Shown here in pieces: positions 29,118 through 38,800 of a DNA stretch of 64,000 nt. Made by a program: the position numbers and the translations under genes. The DNA lies in the NCBI RefSeq assembly GCF_013385425.1, contig NZ_JACAQA010000007.1, forward strand, positions 248,001-312,000, read 5' to 3'. Position 1 is the stretch's first letter, and each line of letters opens with the position of its first letter. The notes beneath the pieces are model-generated. The model was given only the letters and a program-made list of their open reading frames with translations. It made no database searches and was not told the origin of the DNA. The DNA is from Pseudomonas gingeri. Its GTDB lineage: Bacteria; Pseudomonadota; Gammaproteobacteria; Pseudomonadales; Pseudomonadaceae.

Positions 29118-31565
29118 TTAAAAGGCGTAGGTCAGGCGGGTGTAGTAGTAGCCGCCGGTAAAACCGAAGGGTGAGTAAGTGCCGTAGCTGCTGACCATGG
29201 TGCTGCTGGGCACCCCCTGTTTCTTGGGGTAGGTGTCAAACAGGTTCTTGGCCCCGATGGCGATGTTCAGCGCTTTGCTGAGGTTGTAGCCCAGGTCCAG
29301 ATCGGCAATCCATTTGGCGCCATACACCCGATCCAGGGAGCGGTCGTTGGCGTCATTGACCTCCTTGTAGGAGCCGTAACGGGTCAAAGCCAGGTTGAGG
29401 TTGAAGCGGTCGACGCTCCAGTCGCCCCCCAGAATGAGTTTGGTCTTGGGTTGGATGTCGGTGATCAGGTTGCGCGCCTGGCGATCCATCAGTTCATAGG
29501 GCGTGCCGAGGATCGAGGTGGAGGCCTTGTAGTCGAGGATCCGGGTCTGGTTCCAGTTGAACGCCGCGGTCCACTTCAGGGAACCGAACCGACCCAGGTC
29601 CTGGCTGTAATTGCCGACCAGGTCCACGCCCTTGGTGCGGGTGTCGGCACCATTGATGAAGTACTGCCCGCCGGAGGTCGAGTTGATGCCGTTGTTGAGC
29701 AGCACCTGGGTGACTTCACTCCCGAGCAAGGTATTGGTCAGGGTGATGCGGTCGCGCAGGTTGATCACATAGGCATCGGCCGTCAGGCTCAGGCGATCGC
29801 TGGGTGTCAGGGTGAACCCGAGGCTGAAGTTGGTGGATCGCTCGGGCTTGAGGTTTTCGGCACCCAAGGCCCTGGCGGCGGCCGAGCCCACCGGCAGCAC
29901 GCCATAATTGATCGACTGATAGACACCATCCACCACACCGTAGGTGGTCGAGCGGGCACTGAACAAACTGTTGGCCAGGGACGGCGCACGGAAGCCATTG
30001 CTCACGGTCGCGCGCACGGCGAACTGCGGGGTGAAATCATAACGTGTGGTCAGCTTGCCGCTGCGGGTCGCGCCTACCCCTTCGTTGTAATGCTCATAGC
30101 GCAGCGCCGTGCCCACGTACCAATCCGGAACCGGGTTGAAGCCCACATCGACGTAGCCGGCGAGGCTGTTGCGCGACGCACTGCCGGCTTCGTCCGGGGA
30201 GATGCCGTTGGTGACCTGGGCTCCGGAAGAGGCGCAGTTGCCAGGTGCAACGCAGTAACCACCGTCGGCATAGGAAGCCCAGTCCCCGGCCTTCACCTCG
30301 TAGCCGTCGCGTCGATGCTCAAAGCCGTAGGACAGGTCCAGTGGCTTTTGCAGGCCGATATCGAAGCCGCGCTTGAAATCCAGGTTGGTGGTCAGTTCGG
30401 TGGAAATCCAGGTGCCGGACTTGAAGCTGTTGGGTGTCGCCTCACCCAGGGAGGGGTTCTGGTTGTCCCAGGTCCCCTGCTCCGCCGCGTTGCGCCCATA
30501 GGTGGTGGACAGGTCCCAGTCCCACTGGCCGACTTTGCCCTTGCCACCGAACGCCGCCTGGAAATCGTCTTCATCGATGTACCAGGTCGGCACATACCCC
30601 GCCGGATAACCATTGGGGCCGGTGGTAATCGTGTTGGTGATGGTCGGCAAGCGGAAGTTCTGCCCCTGCTCGGCCTTGCGGTGCGAATAGGTGGTGAAGG
30701 AATACAGACTGAACCGGTCGTCAATCGGCAACTCGGCGTTGTAACCCAGGGTCTGCAGATTGATCTTGGGTGTGCCGTACCCACCATAGGTGGACTTGCC
30801 CGCCAGACCATAGGCCTGCTCGTAGCTATAGCCATTGGCGCTGGCCTTGTTGTCATCGTTCTGGCTGCGTACATCCAGGGCCAACTGCACGATGCCGCCG
30901 TCACCTATCTCGAAGCCCTTGTTGAGGCTTTGCTGGACGGTCTGCTTCTTGCCGTCATAGCCGATGCCGGCATTGGTCACCGAGGTGCCGCTGGTGTCGG
31001 CCTTGAGGATGACGTTGATGACCCCGGCAATGGCGTCGGAGCCGTACTGGGCGGCGGCGCCATCGCGCAGCACTTCGACATGATCGATGGCACTGATGGG
31101 GATGAAATCCAGGTCCGCCGGCGCCGCACCGGTGTTGATACCGTTGATGTTCAAGGTCGCGCTGGTGTGGCGGCGCTTGCCGTTGACCAGTACCAACACT
31201 TCAGCGGCGCTCAAGCCCCGCAGGTTGGGCGCGCGAGCCATGCCACTGGCGTCCCAGCCGGTTTTTTCCGGCAGGGTCAAGGATGGAATCAGCGCACTCA
31301 AGGCTTCCATCAAGCCGGGCTTGCCGGTGCTCTGCAATTGCTTGGCGCTGACCACATCGATCGGCACCGGACTGCTGGTCACCGTGCGCTGTTCGCCCCC
31401 CCGGTTACCGGTGACCACCACGGTGGACAAGGTCCGATCATCCTGATTCGAGGCCTCCTGGGCCTGGATTCCTCCTGACAGCAACATGCTCCCCATGGCC
31501 ACGACTGCCGGACTGAGCCGCAAGGCTGAAGTCGACTCCCGGGCATGTTGTATGACTCGTTTCAT
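29118..31565 (-). CDS. TonB-dependent outer-membrane receptor, first gene of the ABC/oxidase/RidA operon
   Basis: 815 residues from the ATG at 31565, with GGAG 5 bases upstream; a GTG two codons earlier is less likely. The signal peptide is long (to about residue 35, SGGIQA), followed by TLSTVVVTGNRG with a TonB-box-like stretch. The plug has LSALIPSLTLP, APNLRGLSAAEVLVLVNGKRRH and DHVEVLRDGAAAQYGSDAIAGVINVILK, and the barrel ends RLTYAF. This is the VLVNGKRRH subclass of receptors, often tied to uptake of organic nutrients. Being in front of and co-directional with an ABC importer, an amino-oxidase and RidA, it completes an outer-membrane to cytoplasm route for one substrate. Confidence 0.9.
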   Translation of the reverse strand: MKRVIQHARESTSALRLSPAVVAMGSMLLSGGIQAQEASNQDDRTLSTVVVTGNRGGEQRTVTSSPVPIDVVSAKQLQSTGKPGLMEALSALIPSLTLPEKTGWDASGMARAPNLRGLSAAEVLVLVNGKRRHTSATLNINGINTGAAPADLDFIPISAIDHVEVLRDGAAAQYGSDAIAGVINVILKADTSGTSVTNAGIGYDGKKQTVQQSLNKGFEIGDGGIVQLALDVRSQNDDNKASANGYSYEQAYGLAGKSTYGGYGTPKINLQTLGYNAELPIDDRFSLYSFTTYSHRKAEQGQNFRLPTITNTITTGPNGYPAGYVPTWYIDEDDFQAAFGGKGKVGQWDWDLSTTYGRNAAEQGTWDNQNPSLGEATPNSFKSGTWISTELTTNLDFKRGFDIGLQKPLDLSYGFEHRRDGYEVKAGDWASYADGGYCVAPGNCASSGAQVTNGISPDEAGSASRNSLAGYVDVGFNPVPDWYVGTALRYEHYNEGVGATRSGKLTTRYDFTPQFAVRATVSNGFRAPSLANSLFSARSTTYGVVDGVYQSINYGVLPVGSAAARALGAENLKPERSTNFSLGFTLTPSDRLSLTADAYVINLRDRITLTNTLLGSEVTQVLLNNGINSTSGGQYFINGADTRTKGVDLVGNYSQDLGRFGSLKWTAAFNWNQTRILDYKASTSILGTPYELMDRQARNLITDIQPKTKLILGGDWSVDRFNLNLALTRYGSYKEVNDANDRSLDRVYGAKWIADLDLGYNLSKALNIAIGAKNLFDTYPKKQGVPSSTMVSSYGTYSPFGFTGGYYYTRLTYAF

Positions 31566-32323
31566 ATCCACTCCAACGGGTCGCCATCATTGGCGATGCA
31601 TCCAAATCGCGAAGTCGGGTATTCACGCTGTCGTCAGGACAGCGCGGCATACGCGTTTTTCCGATGGGTGCCGAGCGCCCATTACAAGCGCTGGAAAACC
31701 TGCGCGATGGGGCGTGGCACTCGGGAGACCAAGCTATGCGCCGGGAGGAAAACCAGGAGGGGGCCGCAGTATTGCGTAGCGTCTGTCAGGGACAAGACGG
31801 GAGGAAAAAATCACATCACAGGATTGAATGAGCAACATACGTCGAACTCCCTTCCAACGACTCTGCTCCAGGGATCAGCGGCAGATCACCCTGTCATGCC
31901 ACGCAGGTTCGGAGGTGGGTCCGAGCTGCGCTCTGCGGCATGGTACGCAGAATCTCGATCACGATTGGTACCATCCGAGGTTAGGGGTAGGTTGTAGGGG
32001 CCAAACATAACGGAATCAATATCAAAAATATAATTCTATTTAGCTATAAACTAATATTATTAATATTAATATAAAATAAACATCTTAATTCTAAAAAATG
32101 ATATTTTAAGGGTCAGAAGACCGGCCAGGAAGACGCCGATCATTGGCTGATGAACGAACGCTAGTTACCGTTGGACGTGGTCGTACACCGTAAATGCCGA
32201 GCACACTGAATTCACCGTTCCGCCCCCGACGATAGCTTCCCTTCGGCGCAGTAGGACACCTATCATTTTCACGGGCAACGAACTCCACCGACGCTAGCTA
32301 TCCGGTGAGCCGAATCACAGCCG
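31566..32323. other. 758-base non-coding stretch upstream of the receptor operon
   Basis: No gene could be supported; open frames here lack ribosome sites and protein-like composition. The part 32000-32110 is extremely AT-rich, in sharp contrast to its surroundings. The receptor operon promoter must lie in 31566-31900, but I cannot point to it. The stretch together with the gene fragment at 32778 suggests a region of past rearrangement. Confidence 0.45.
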
Positions 32324-32650
32324 CTAGATGGGCTTGATCGACACCAACTCGAAATACCGGAACTTCTTCTTTTTGGCCTCGGCCTTGGCCTCCTGCTCAG
32401 CGATGAAGGTGCTCAGGGTATTGGCATCATAGGTCAGCACCTCGACGTCACCACCGAACTGCTTGGTCGCACGCAGCGTGACTCGCAGCTTTGGCGAGAG
32501 TGCTTTCGCAACACCTCGAGGCTTGGGGGTTGGCGCAGAAGCGGGTACGAACACGGGTTCAGGTTCAGGCGTTGGTAAAGGATCGCTGCTTGGGCTGGAG
32601 GGGCCAAATAGCGCCAGGCGCATCTCCTCCTCGCTCAGCTCATTACTCAT
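32324..32650 (-). CDS. Conserved-looking small protein of unknown function
   Basis: 108 residues. The N-terminus is acidic (MSNELSEEEMRLALFG), the middle (about 18-50) is a Pro/Glu-rich linker with PTPEPEPVF, and the C-terminal half is a compact domain: SPKLRVTLRATKQFGGDVEVLTYDANTLSTFIAEQEAKAEAKKKKFRYFELVSIKPI. There is no signal peptide or membrane span. The lysine- and alanine-rich segment near residues 88-97 is likely helical. I recall similar small proteins in other pseudomonads but know no function. It is flanked by non-coding DNA on both sides. Confidence 0.65.
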   Translation of the reverse strand: MSNELSEEEMRLALFGPSSPSSDPLPTPEPEPVFVPASAPTPKPRGVAKALSPKLRVTLRATKQFGGDVEVLTYDANTLSTFIAEQEAKAEAKKKKFRYFELVSIKPI

Positions 32651-32753
32651 TATGGGCGTCTCATGGTCATTTACTTAGGAAGCTAATGGATTTTATCAGT
32701 CTTGGCCGCGATGCGCTGCAATCGGTGTAAAACAGAACTCACTGACTTCATGA

Positions 32754-33661
<908 letters not shown>

Positions 33662-33757
33662 GTGACGGTCACTCCGATCTTATTTAGTCTTATTTTATAT
33701 TGCAAATATCGAGGTATTGTCTATAAATAAACCGTCTTTTCCGCTTTAAAAAGACAA

Positions 33758-33768
33758 TAGTCTAACTA
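33758..33768. promoter_or_regulatory. FadR/GntR-type operator in SDR/mutarotase promoter
   Basis: TAGTCTAACTA fits the FadR-subfamily consensus TNGTNNNACNA exactly. It sits 33 bases ahead of the mutarotase start, in an AT-rich divergent region. A close relative, TTGTCTATAAA, lies nearby at 33716-33726 but fails the consensus. Confidence 0.55.
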
Positions 33769-33800
33769 TTTAATCAAAAACAATAAAAGGTAGCTCAGTC

Positions 33801-34949
33801 ATGCGGCAATCCAGACACCTGCTTTCCGGCATCGGCCTCTCGCTGGTGATGACCAGCCTCTGTGCCCAGGCGAACGGCCTCTCCAGCGAACATAACCCCT
33901 TCGGCAAAACCAACGACGGCACCGCCGTCGAGCAATACGTGTTGCGCAACAGCCATGGCGTGCAAGCCACGGTCATCACCTACGGCGGCGTGCTGCAGTC
34001 ATTGAAGGTGCCGGACAAGCACGGCAAGTTCGACGACGTGGTGTTGGGCTTTGACACTGTCCAGGGCTATCAGGGCGGCACGGCGTTCTTCGGCGCCACC
34101 ATCGGCCGCTTTGGCAATCGCCTGGCGGGCGGCACCTTCGAATTGGACGGCAAGCGCTACCAGGTGCCGCTCAACGACGGCCCGAACTCGCTGCATGGCG
34201 GCGCCCAAGGCTTCGACAAACACGTGTGGAAAGCCAAGCCCGTCAAGAACAAGGATTCGGTCGGTGTCACCCTGACCTACCTGTCCAAAGACGGTGAAAT
34301 GGGCTTTCCCGGCAACCTGACCACCGAGGTCACTTACAGTCTCAACGACAAGAACGAGCTGCACATCGACTACAAAGCCAGCACCGACAAACCCACGGTG
34401 CTGAACCTCACCAACCACAGCTACTTCAACCTTGCCGGTGCAGGTAACGGCGATGTGCTCAAACAGCTCGCCACCCTGCACGCCAGCCACTACACGCCGG
34501 TCAACAGCACCTTGATTCCCACCGGCGAACTGGCCCCTGTCGCGGGCACGCCCATGGACTTCCTGAAACCCACCGCCATTGGCGAACACATCAAGGACGA
34601 TCACGCCCAGCTCAAATTCGCCGAACCGAAACAGGGTGGCTTCGACTTCAACTGGGTACTGGACACCCAGGGTGACGTCGGCAAACTGGCCGCCGACGTG
34701 CACGACCCGGCGTCCGGACGCCGTTTGCAGCTCTACACCAGCGAGCCCGGTGTGCAGTTCTACACCAGCAATTTCCTCGATGGTTCGGTCAAGGGCAAGG
34801 CGGGCAAGACCTACAACCATTGGGGTGCGTTTACCCTGGAAACCCAGCACTTTCCCGATGCGCCCAACCAGCCGAACTTCGCTTCAGCACGCTTGGACCC
34901 GGGTCAGACTTATACCCAGAAGACGGTGCTGAAGTTCTCCGCCGACTGA
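33801..34949 (+). CDS. galM: Periplasmic aldose 1-epimerase (mutarotase)
   Basis: 382 residues with a signal peptide (MRQSRHLLSGIGLSLVMTSLCAQA), so it acts in the periplasm, unlike cytosolic GalM of E. coli. Motifs: TYGGVLQSLKVPD, TIGRFGNRLAGGTFELDGKRYQ, SLHGG with the first active-site His, LTNHSYFNLAG with the second, and the catalytic Glu in ETQHFPDAPNQPNF. It interconverts alpha and beta anomers of aldoses and would feed the right anomer to the arabinose-binding protein or the dehydrogenase. It is divergent from the XylB-like gene and shares a GntR-type operator with it. Some related secreted forms are broad in substrate. Confidence 0.92.
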   Translation: MRQSRHLLSGIGLSLVMTSLCAQANGLSSEHNPFGKTNDGTAVEQYVLRNSHGVQATVITYGGVLQSLKVPDKHGKFDDVVLGFDTVQGYQGGTAFFGATIGRFGNRLAGGTFELDGKRYQVPLNDGPNSLHGGAQGFDKHVWKAKPVKNKDSVGVTLTYLSKDGEMGFPGNLTTEVTYSLNDKNELHIDYKASTDKPTVLNLTNHSYFNLAGAGNGDVLKQLATLHASHYTPVNSTLIPTGELAPVAGTPMDFLKPTAIGEHIKDDHAQLKFAEPKQGGFDFNWVLDTQGDVGKLAADVHDPASGRRLQLYTSEPGVQFYTSNFLDGSVKGKAGKTYNHWGAFTLETQHFPDAPNQPNFASARLDPGQTYTQKTVLKFSAD

Positions 34950-34982
34950 GCCTGTACCCGCACCTGCACCTGAACCTGAACC

Positions 34983-35091
34983 TGTAGGAGCTGTCGAGCT
35001 TTAGCGAGGCTGCGAAAGTGGTGGGTCAGCCAAATCCATGTTGACTGTACTGCCGCTTTCGCAGCCTCGCTGAAGCTCGACAGCTCCTACA
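34983..35091. repeat. REP pair (inverted), GTAGGAGCTGTCGAG family
   Basis: The 36-base left arm (34983-35018, beginning TGTAGGAGCTGTCGAGCTTT) and the right arm (35056-35091) are reverse complements with one mismatch, around a 37-base loop. This is a second REP family, different from the one at 21667. It lies between the convergent mutarotase and AraH genes and may end transcription from both sides. Confidence 0.85.
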
Positions 35092-35132
35092 TTGGAGATT
35101 GGAGCGTTACCAACCGCTAAGCATCATCGCTC

Positions 35133-36101
35133 TCAACGTTGTTTCATACGGTCGATCACCACGGCCATCAGCAGGATCGAACCACGGATCACATATTGGT
35201 AGAAGGTGTCGATGTTCTTCAGGTTCATCGCATTCTCGATGATCGCCAGAATCAGCACCCCGGCAATCACGTGACGGATCATGCCGATACCGCCGCTCAA
35301 CGACACCCCACCCAGCACACAGGCAGAGATCACCGTCAGTTCAAAACCCTGGCCGATCATCGGCTGGCCGGAAGTCATGCGCGAGGCCAGGACCACCCCC
35401 GCCAGGGCGCCGATCAGACCATGCACGGCAAAGATGATGATCTTGGTGCGATCGACATTGACCCCGGCCAGCAACGCAGCTTCCGGGTTGCCGCCGATAG
35501 CCATGGTGTTGCGGCCATAGGTGGTGTAGTTGAGCAACCAGCCGAAGAACAGGAAGCAGACCAGGGTGATCAGGATCGGCACCGGTACGCCCAGCAGTTG
35601 GCCGTTGCCGAAGATAAAGAACTGATCCTGGGACACCCCGACCGCCTTGCCATCGGCAAAGATATAAGCCAGGCCGCGCACGATCTGCATGGTCGCCAAG
35701 GTGGTGATCAGGGCGTTGACCCGTAGCTTGGCGATCACGATGCCATTGATCAGTCCGACGATCAGGCCCATCAGCAGCGCCGCGCCGACGCCGAGCAGCA
35801 CGCTGTCGGTGTCGCGCATCACGATGGCCGCCACCACGCCGGCGCAGGCAATCACCGAGCCCACGGACAAATCGAAATGCCCGGACGCCAGGCAATACAG
35901 CATGGTGCAGGCGGCAATCCCGGTGGTGGAAATCGCCAGCCCCAAGCCGCGCATGTTCAGCGGCGAGAGGAAGTTGTCGATAAGCAAGGCGCAGAGCAGG
36001 AAGATCCCCACCGCCGCCAGCAACATCGCCCAATTGTCGAGCAGGCTGCGCAGGTCCAGGGGTTTGCGCGCCATCGGCAGCGCTTGGTCTTGGCTGGTCA
36101 T
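35133..36101 (-). CDS. araH: L-arabinose ABC importer permease
   Basis: 322 residues, GAGG site, about 8-10 hydrophobic spans of the RbsC/AraH family: ASGHFDLSVGSVIACAGVVAA, NGIVIAKLRVNALITTLATMQIVRGLAYI and ISACVLGGVSLSGGIG. The length is near E. coli AraH. It is the third gene of araFGH, 9 bases behind araG, and should form the homodimeric membrane channel for L-arabinose. Related family members also carry galactose, fucose or xylose. Confidence 0.93.
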   Translation of the reverse strand: MTSQDQALPMARKPLDLRSLLDNWAMLLAAVGIFLLCALLIDNFLSPLNMRGLGLAISTTGIAACTMLYCLASGHFDLSVGSVIACAGVVAAIVMRDTDSVLLGVGAALLMGLIVGLINGIVIAKLRVNALITTLATMQIVRGLAYIFADGKAVGVSQDQFFIFGNGQLLGVPVPILITLVCFLFFGWLLNYTTYGRNTMAIGGNPEAALLAGVNVDRTKIIIFAVHGLIGALAGVVLASRMTSGQPMIGQGFELTVISACVLGGVSLSGGIGMIRHVIAGVLILAIIENAMNLKNIDTFYQYVIRGSILLMAVVIDRMKQR

Positions 36102-36110
36102 AGTTACCTC

Positions 36111-37652
36111 TCAGTTCGCCTGGCCGTCGGCGCGTTGGCGCGGCAAAGCCAGTTGCAGCAGGTTGGATTCAGTGGCGTGTTCGCGGCGTTGCTCGCCACG
36201 CAGCGCGCCTTCGCACAGCACCAGGATGCGGTCGGAAATGCCCATGACTTCCATCAGGTCGCTGGACACCACGATCACCGCGATACCGCTGGCGGCCAGG
36301 TTATGGATGATCTGGTAGATCTCGGCCTTGGCCCCGATATCGATGCCCCGGGTCGGCTCATCGAGCAGCAGTACTTTCATCGGCATCGACAGCCAGCGGC
36401 CCAAAATGGCCTTCTGCTGGTTGCCACCGGACAGGTACATGATCTTCTGCTCAGCGTTGGGGGTTTTGACTTTCAGCGCCTTGATCTGCTTGTCGGCGTT
36501 GCTCTTCTCCCAGTTGTCGCGCAACAACCAGCCGAAGCCCGAATGCGCGCCACGGGCACTGATATTGATGTTTTCAGCCACGCTCGACAGCGCAATGATG
36601 CCCTCCTTCTTGCGATCTTCAGGGCACAGCAGCACGCCACCGGCAATGGCATTGCGCGGTGAACGCAACAGCAGCTTTTGCCCATACAGTTCCAGATGCC
36701 CGGCGCTACTGCGCGCCAACCCGCTGAGCAAACGCAGCAGCTCGGTACGTCCCGCGCCGACCAGCCCGAACAGGCCGAGAATCTCGCCTTTGTGCACCTG
36801 GAAGCTGACCGGCTCGCGCAAGCCCGGTCCCAGCAGGCCGTCGACCTTGAGGGCCACCGCGCCGTGCTCCCGTGGACGGTAGTCGTAGATGTCCTCGATA
36901 TCGCGACCGACCATGCAGGTGACAAGTTGATCGTGGGTCAGCGTGCCCATGTCCTCGAACGTGCGCACGTAGCGCCCGTCCTTGAACACCGTCACCGCAT
37001 CGCAGATGCGGAACACCTCTTCCATGCGATGGGACACGTACAGCACCACTTTGCCCTCGTCCCGCAGGCGCCCGATGATCGCCATCAAACGATCGATTTC
37101 CCGTGCGGACAGGCTGCTGGTGGGCTCGTCGAACGCAATCACGTGGGCGCCACGGGACAGTGCCTTGGCGATTTCCACCAATTGGCGCTGGCCCAGGGAC
37201 AGACGACCGAGCTTCTCCTGGGGGTCGATCTCATCGGCCAGGCCCTTGAGACAGACAAGCGCCTGCTGACGCAGCAGACGGCGGTTGACCACACCGAAAC
37301 GCGCAGGCAGATGCCCGAGGAACAGGTTTTCCGCGACGGTCATTTCCGGCACCAGGTGCAATTCCTGGTGGATCACCGCGACGCCGCTGGCAATGCTGTC
37401 GGCGGCGCATTTGAACGCCATGGTCCGCTCGCCGATGCGCAGGGTGCCGCTGTTGGGGATGTAGGCGCCGCCGAGGATCTTGAGCAGCGTCGACTTGCCC
37501 GCGCCGTTCTCGCCCATCAGGGCATGTACCTGACCCGGATGGGCGGTAAAGCTGATGTCATCGAGCGCCTTGACCCCGGGAAAGGTCTTGCCGATGCCGC
37601 TGAAGCACAGGCTGGCACCAACAGTGTGTCGTTCGTTCAGTTGCGCGTGCAT
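36111..37652 (-). CDS. araG: L-arabinose ABC importer ATPase (double nucleotide-binding domain)
   Basis: 513 residues with two ATPase halves, as in all CUT2 sugar importers. The first half has Walker A GENGAGKST, LSLGQRQLVEIAKAL and VIAFDEPTSSLSAREI; the second has GLVGAGRTE in place of Walker A and LSGGNQQKAILGRWL with VLLLDEPTRGIDIGAK. The start at 37652 (MHAQLNERH) has a GAGG site. The total length matches AraG (504 in E. coli). It energises the AraH channel. Confidence 0.94.
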   Translation of the reverse strand: MHAQLNERHTVGASLCFSGIGKTFPGVKALDDISFTAHPGQVHALMGENGAGKSTLLKILGGAYIPNSGTLRIGERTMAFKCAADSIASGVAVIHQELHLVPEMTVAENLFLGHLPARFGVVNRRLLRQQALVCLKGLADEIDPQEKLGRLSLGQRQLVEIAKALSRGAHVIAFDEPTSSLSAREIDRLMAIIGRLRDEGKVVLYVSHRMEEVFRICDAVTVFKDGRYVRTFEDMGTLTHDQLVTCMVGRDIEDIYDYRPREHGAVALKVDGLLGPGLREPVSFQVHKGEILGLFGLVGAGRTELLRLLSGLARSSAGHLELYGQKLLLRSPRNAIAGGVLLCPEDRKKEGIIALSSVAENINISARGAHSGFGWLLRDNWEKSNADKQIKALKVKTPNAEQKIMYLSGGNQQKAILGRWLSMPMKVLLLDEPTRGIDIGAKAEIYQIIHNLAASGIAVIVVSSDLMEVMGISDRILVLCEGALRGEQRREHATESNLLQLALPRQRADGQAN

Positions 37653-37715
37653 AACCACCTCATCACAGCCATCAGACGGCCCGGCTACCAGGGCCGCCAA
37701 GGAAAGCGAACCGCC

Positions 37716-38720
37716 TTATTTCCACAGGCCGATCTTTTCCAGTTCCGGCTTGAAGTTGTCACGGGTGATCAGCGTCACTTCATCCATCGCGGTGTATTTC
37801 GGCGGTTCCTTGCCGGCAGTGACCCACTCGTACATCATCTGCGCGGTTTTATAGCCCTCGATGTGCGGGCTAGGCAGCATCGATCCGAAGAAACCGCTGT
37901 TGGCTTTCTTCAATTCGCCGATGGCGTCGGTGCCGTTGATGCCGATACCGATCACGTTGGCCGCGGCAAACCCGGCACTTTCAGTGGCGCGTACGCCGCC
38001 GAGCACGGTGTTGTCGTTCATGCCGCCGATGATCAGGTTTTTCGCGCCACGGGGCAGCTTGACCAGGGCCGAGTTGGTGGCGTCCATGCTGCCGGGGACG
38101 TCCAGGGTCTTGAGGGCCGCAGTCAGGACATGGTCTTTGGGAATGCCGGCTTCTTCCAGGGATTTCATCGAGCCGTCGGTGCGCTTCTTACCGGTGTCGA
38201 GTTCGTTATAGGTGGTGATCACCGCGTAGGTGTCTTTCCAGTCCCAGCCGCGTTTTTTCGCTTCGGCGGCCATGGCGGCGCCCTGCTTCTGTCCCACTTC
38301 GAACGCGGCCATGCCCAGGTACGGCACGTCCTCCATGAAACCGCCCTTGGCGTCGACGAAGCGATCATCCACGGCGATCACTTTCATACCGTTGGCCTTG
38401 GCCTTGGCCACGATGGCCGGGCCGAGGGACACGTCCGGTGGGCAGATGACAAAACCCTTGGCGCCGTTGGCGGCCAGGCTGTCGATGGCCGACAGGGTTT
38501 TCTCGCCATCCGGCACGGCGATTTTGATCACCGTGAAGCCCAGGTCCTTGCCGGCTTTTTCGGCGAACGCCCACTCGGTCTGGAACCAGGGTTCTTCGGG
38601 CTGTTTGACCAGGAAGCCGATCTTCACTTCTTCAGCGGCCAGCAACAGCCCGCTCAAGCTCATGGCCGAGACCGCCACGGCGGCGCAGCACAGGGAACGG
38701 ATACCACGACGACTATTCAT
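37716..38720 (-). CDS. araF: L-arabinose periplasmic binding protein
   Basis: 334 residues with a signal peptide (to about residue 29). It can be followed along E. coli AraF almost residue by residue: KIGFLVKQPEEPWFQTEW, KIAVPDGEKTLSAIDSLAANGAKGFVICPPD, VIAVDDRFVDAKG, TYNELDTGKKRTDGSM, IIGGMNDNTVLGGVRATE, IGIGINGTDAIGEL and TLITRDNFKPELEKIGL. This makes L-arabinose the best substrate call for the whole cluster. It has an AAGGAG site and its own leader with a weak GntR-like site at 38749-38760. Confidence 0.95.
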   Translation of the reverse strand: MNSRRGIRSLCCAAVAVSAMSLSGLLLAAEEVKIGFLVKQPEEPWFQTEWAFAEKAGKDLGFTVIKIAVPDGEKTLSAIDSLAANGAKGFVICPPDVSLGPAIVAKAKANGMKVIAVDDRFVDAKGGFMEDVPYLGMAAFEVGQKQGAAMAAEAKKRGWDWKDTYAVITTYNELDTGKKRTDGSMKSLEEAGIPKDHVLTAALKTLDVPGSMDATNSALVKLPRGAKNLIIGGMNDNTVLGGVRATESAGFAAANVIGIGINGTDAIGELKKANSGFFGSMLPSPHIEGYKTAQMMYEWVTAGKEPPKYTAMDEVTLITRDNFKPELEKIGLWK

Positions 38721-38748
38721 ACGATGACTCCTTGTTGTTTTTTTGAGA

Positions 38749-38760
38749 GTACGTAGTACA
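38749..38760. promoter_or_regulatory. Weak GntR-like site upstream of araF
   Basis: GTACGTAGTAC forms 4-base arms (GTAC) around a 3-base centre; the minus strand reads CTGTACTACGT, which keeps the GTNNNAC core of the cluster motif but misses its outer bases. It lies 29 bases ahead of araF. Confidence 0.3.
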
Positions 38761-38800
38761 GCGGTGAAGCCGGACCTTATCCGGAAAATCGGTGCGCGCG

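Noticed and set aside
29451..31478. 675-codon plus-strand frame opposite the second receptor
   Set aside because: Antisense shadow with no recognisable domain or ribosome site, fully overlapped by a clear receptor.
31545..31997. 150-codon plus-strand frame upstream of the receptor operon
   Set aside because: No ribosome site, no homology I recognise and starts inside the receptor gene on the other strand.
36678..38756. 692-codon plus-strand frame opposite araG and araF
   Set aside because: Shadow across two well-recognised genes and the gap between them.
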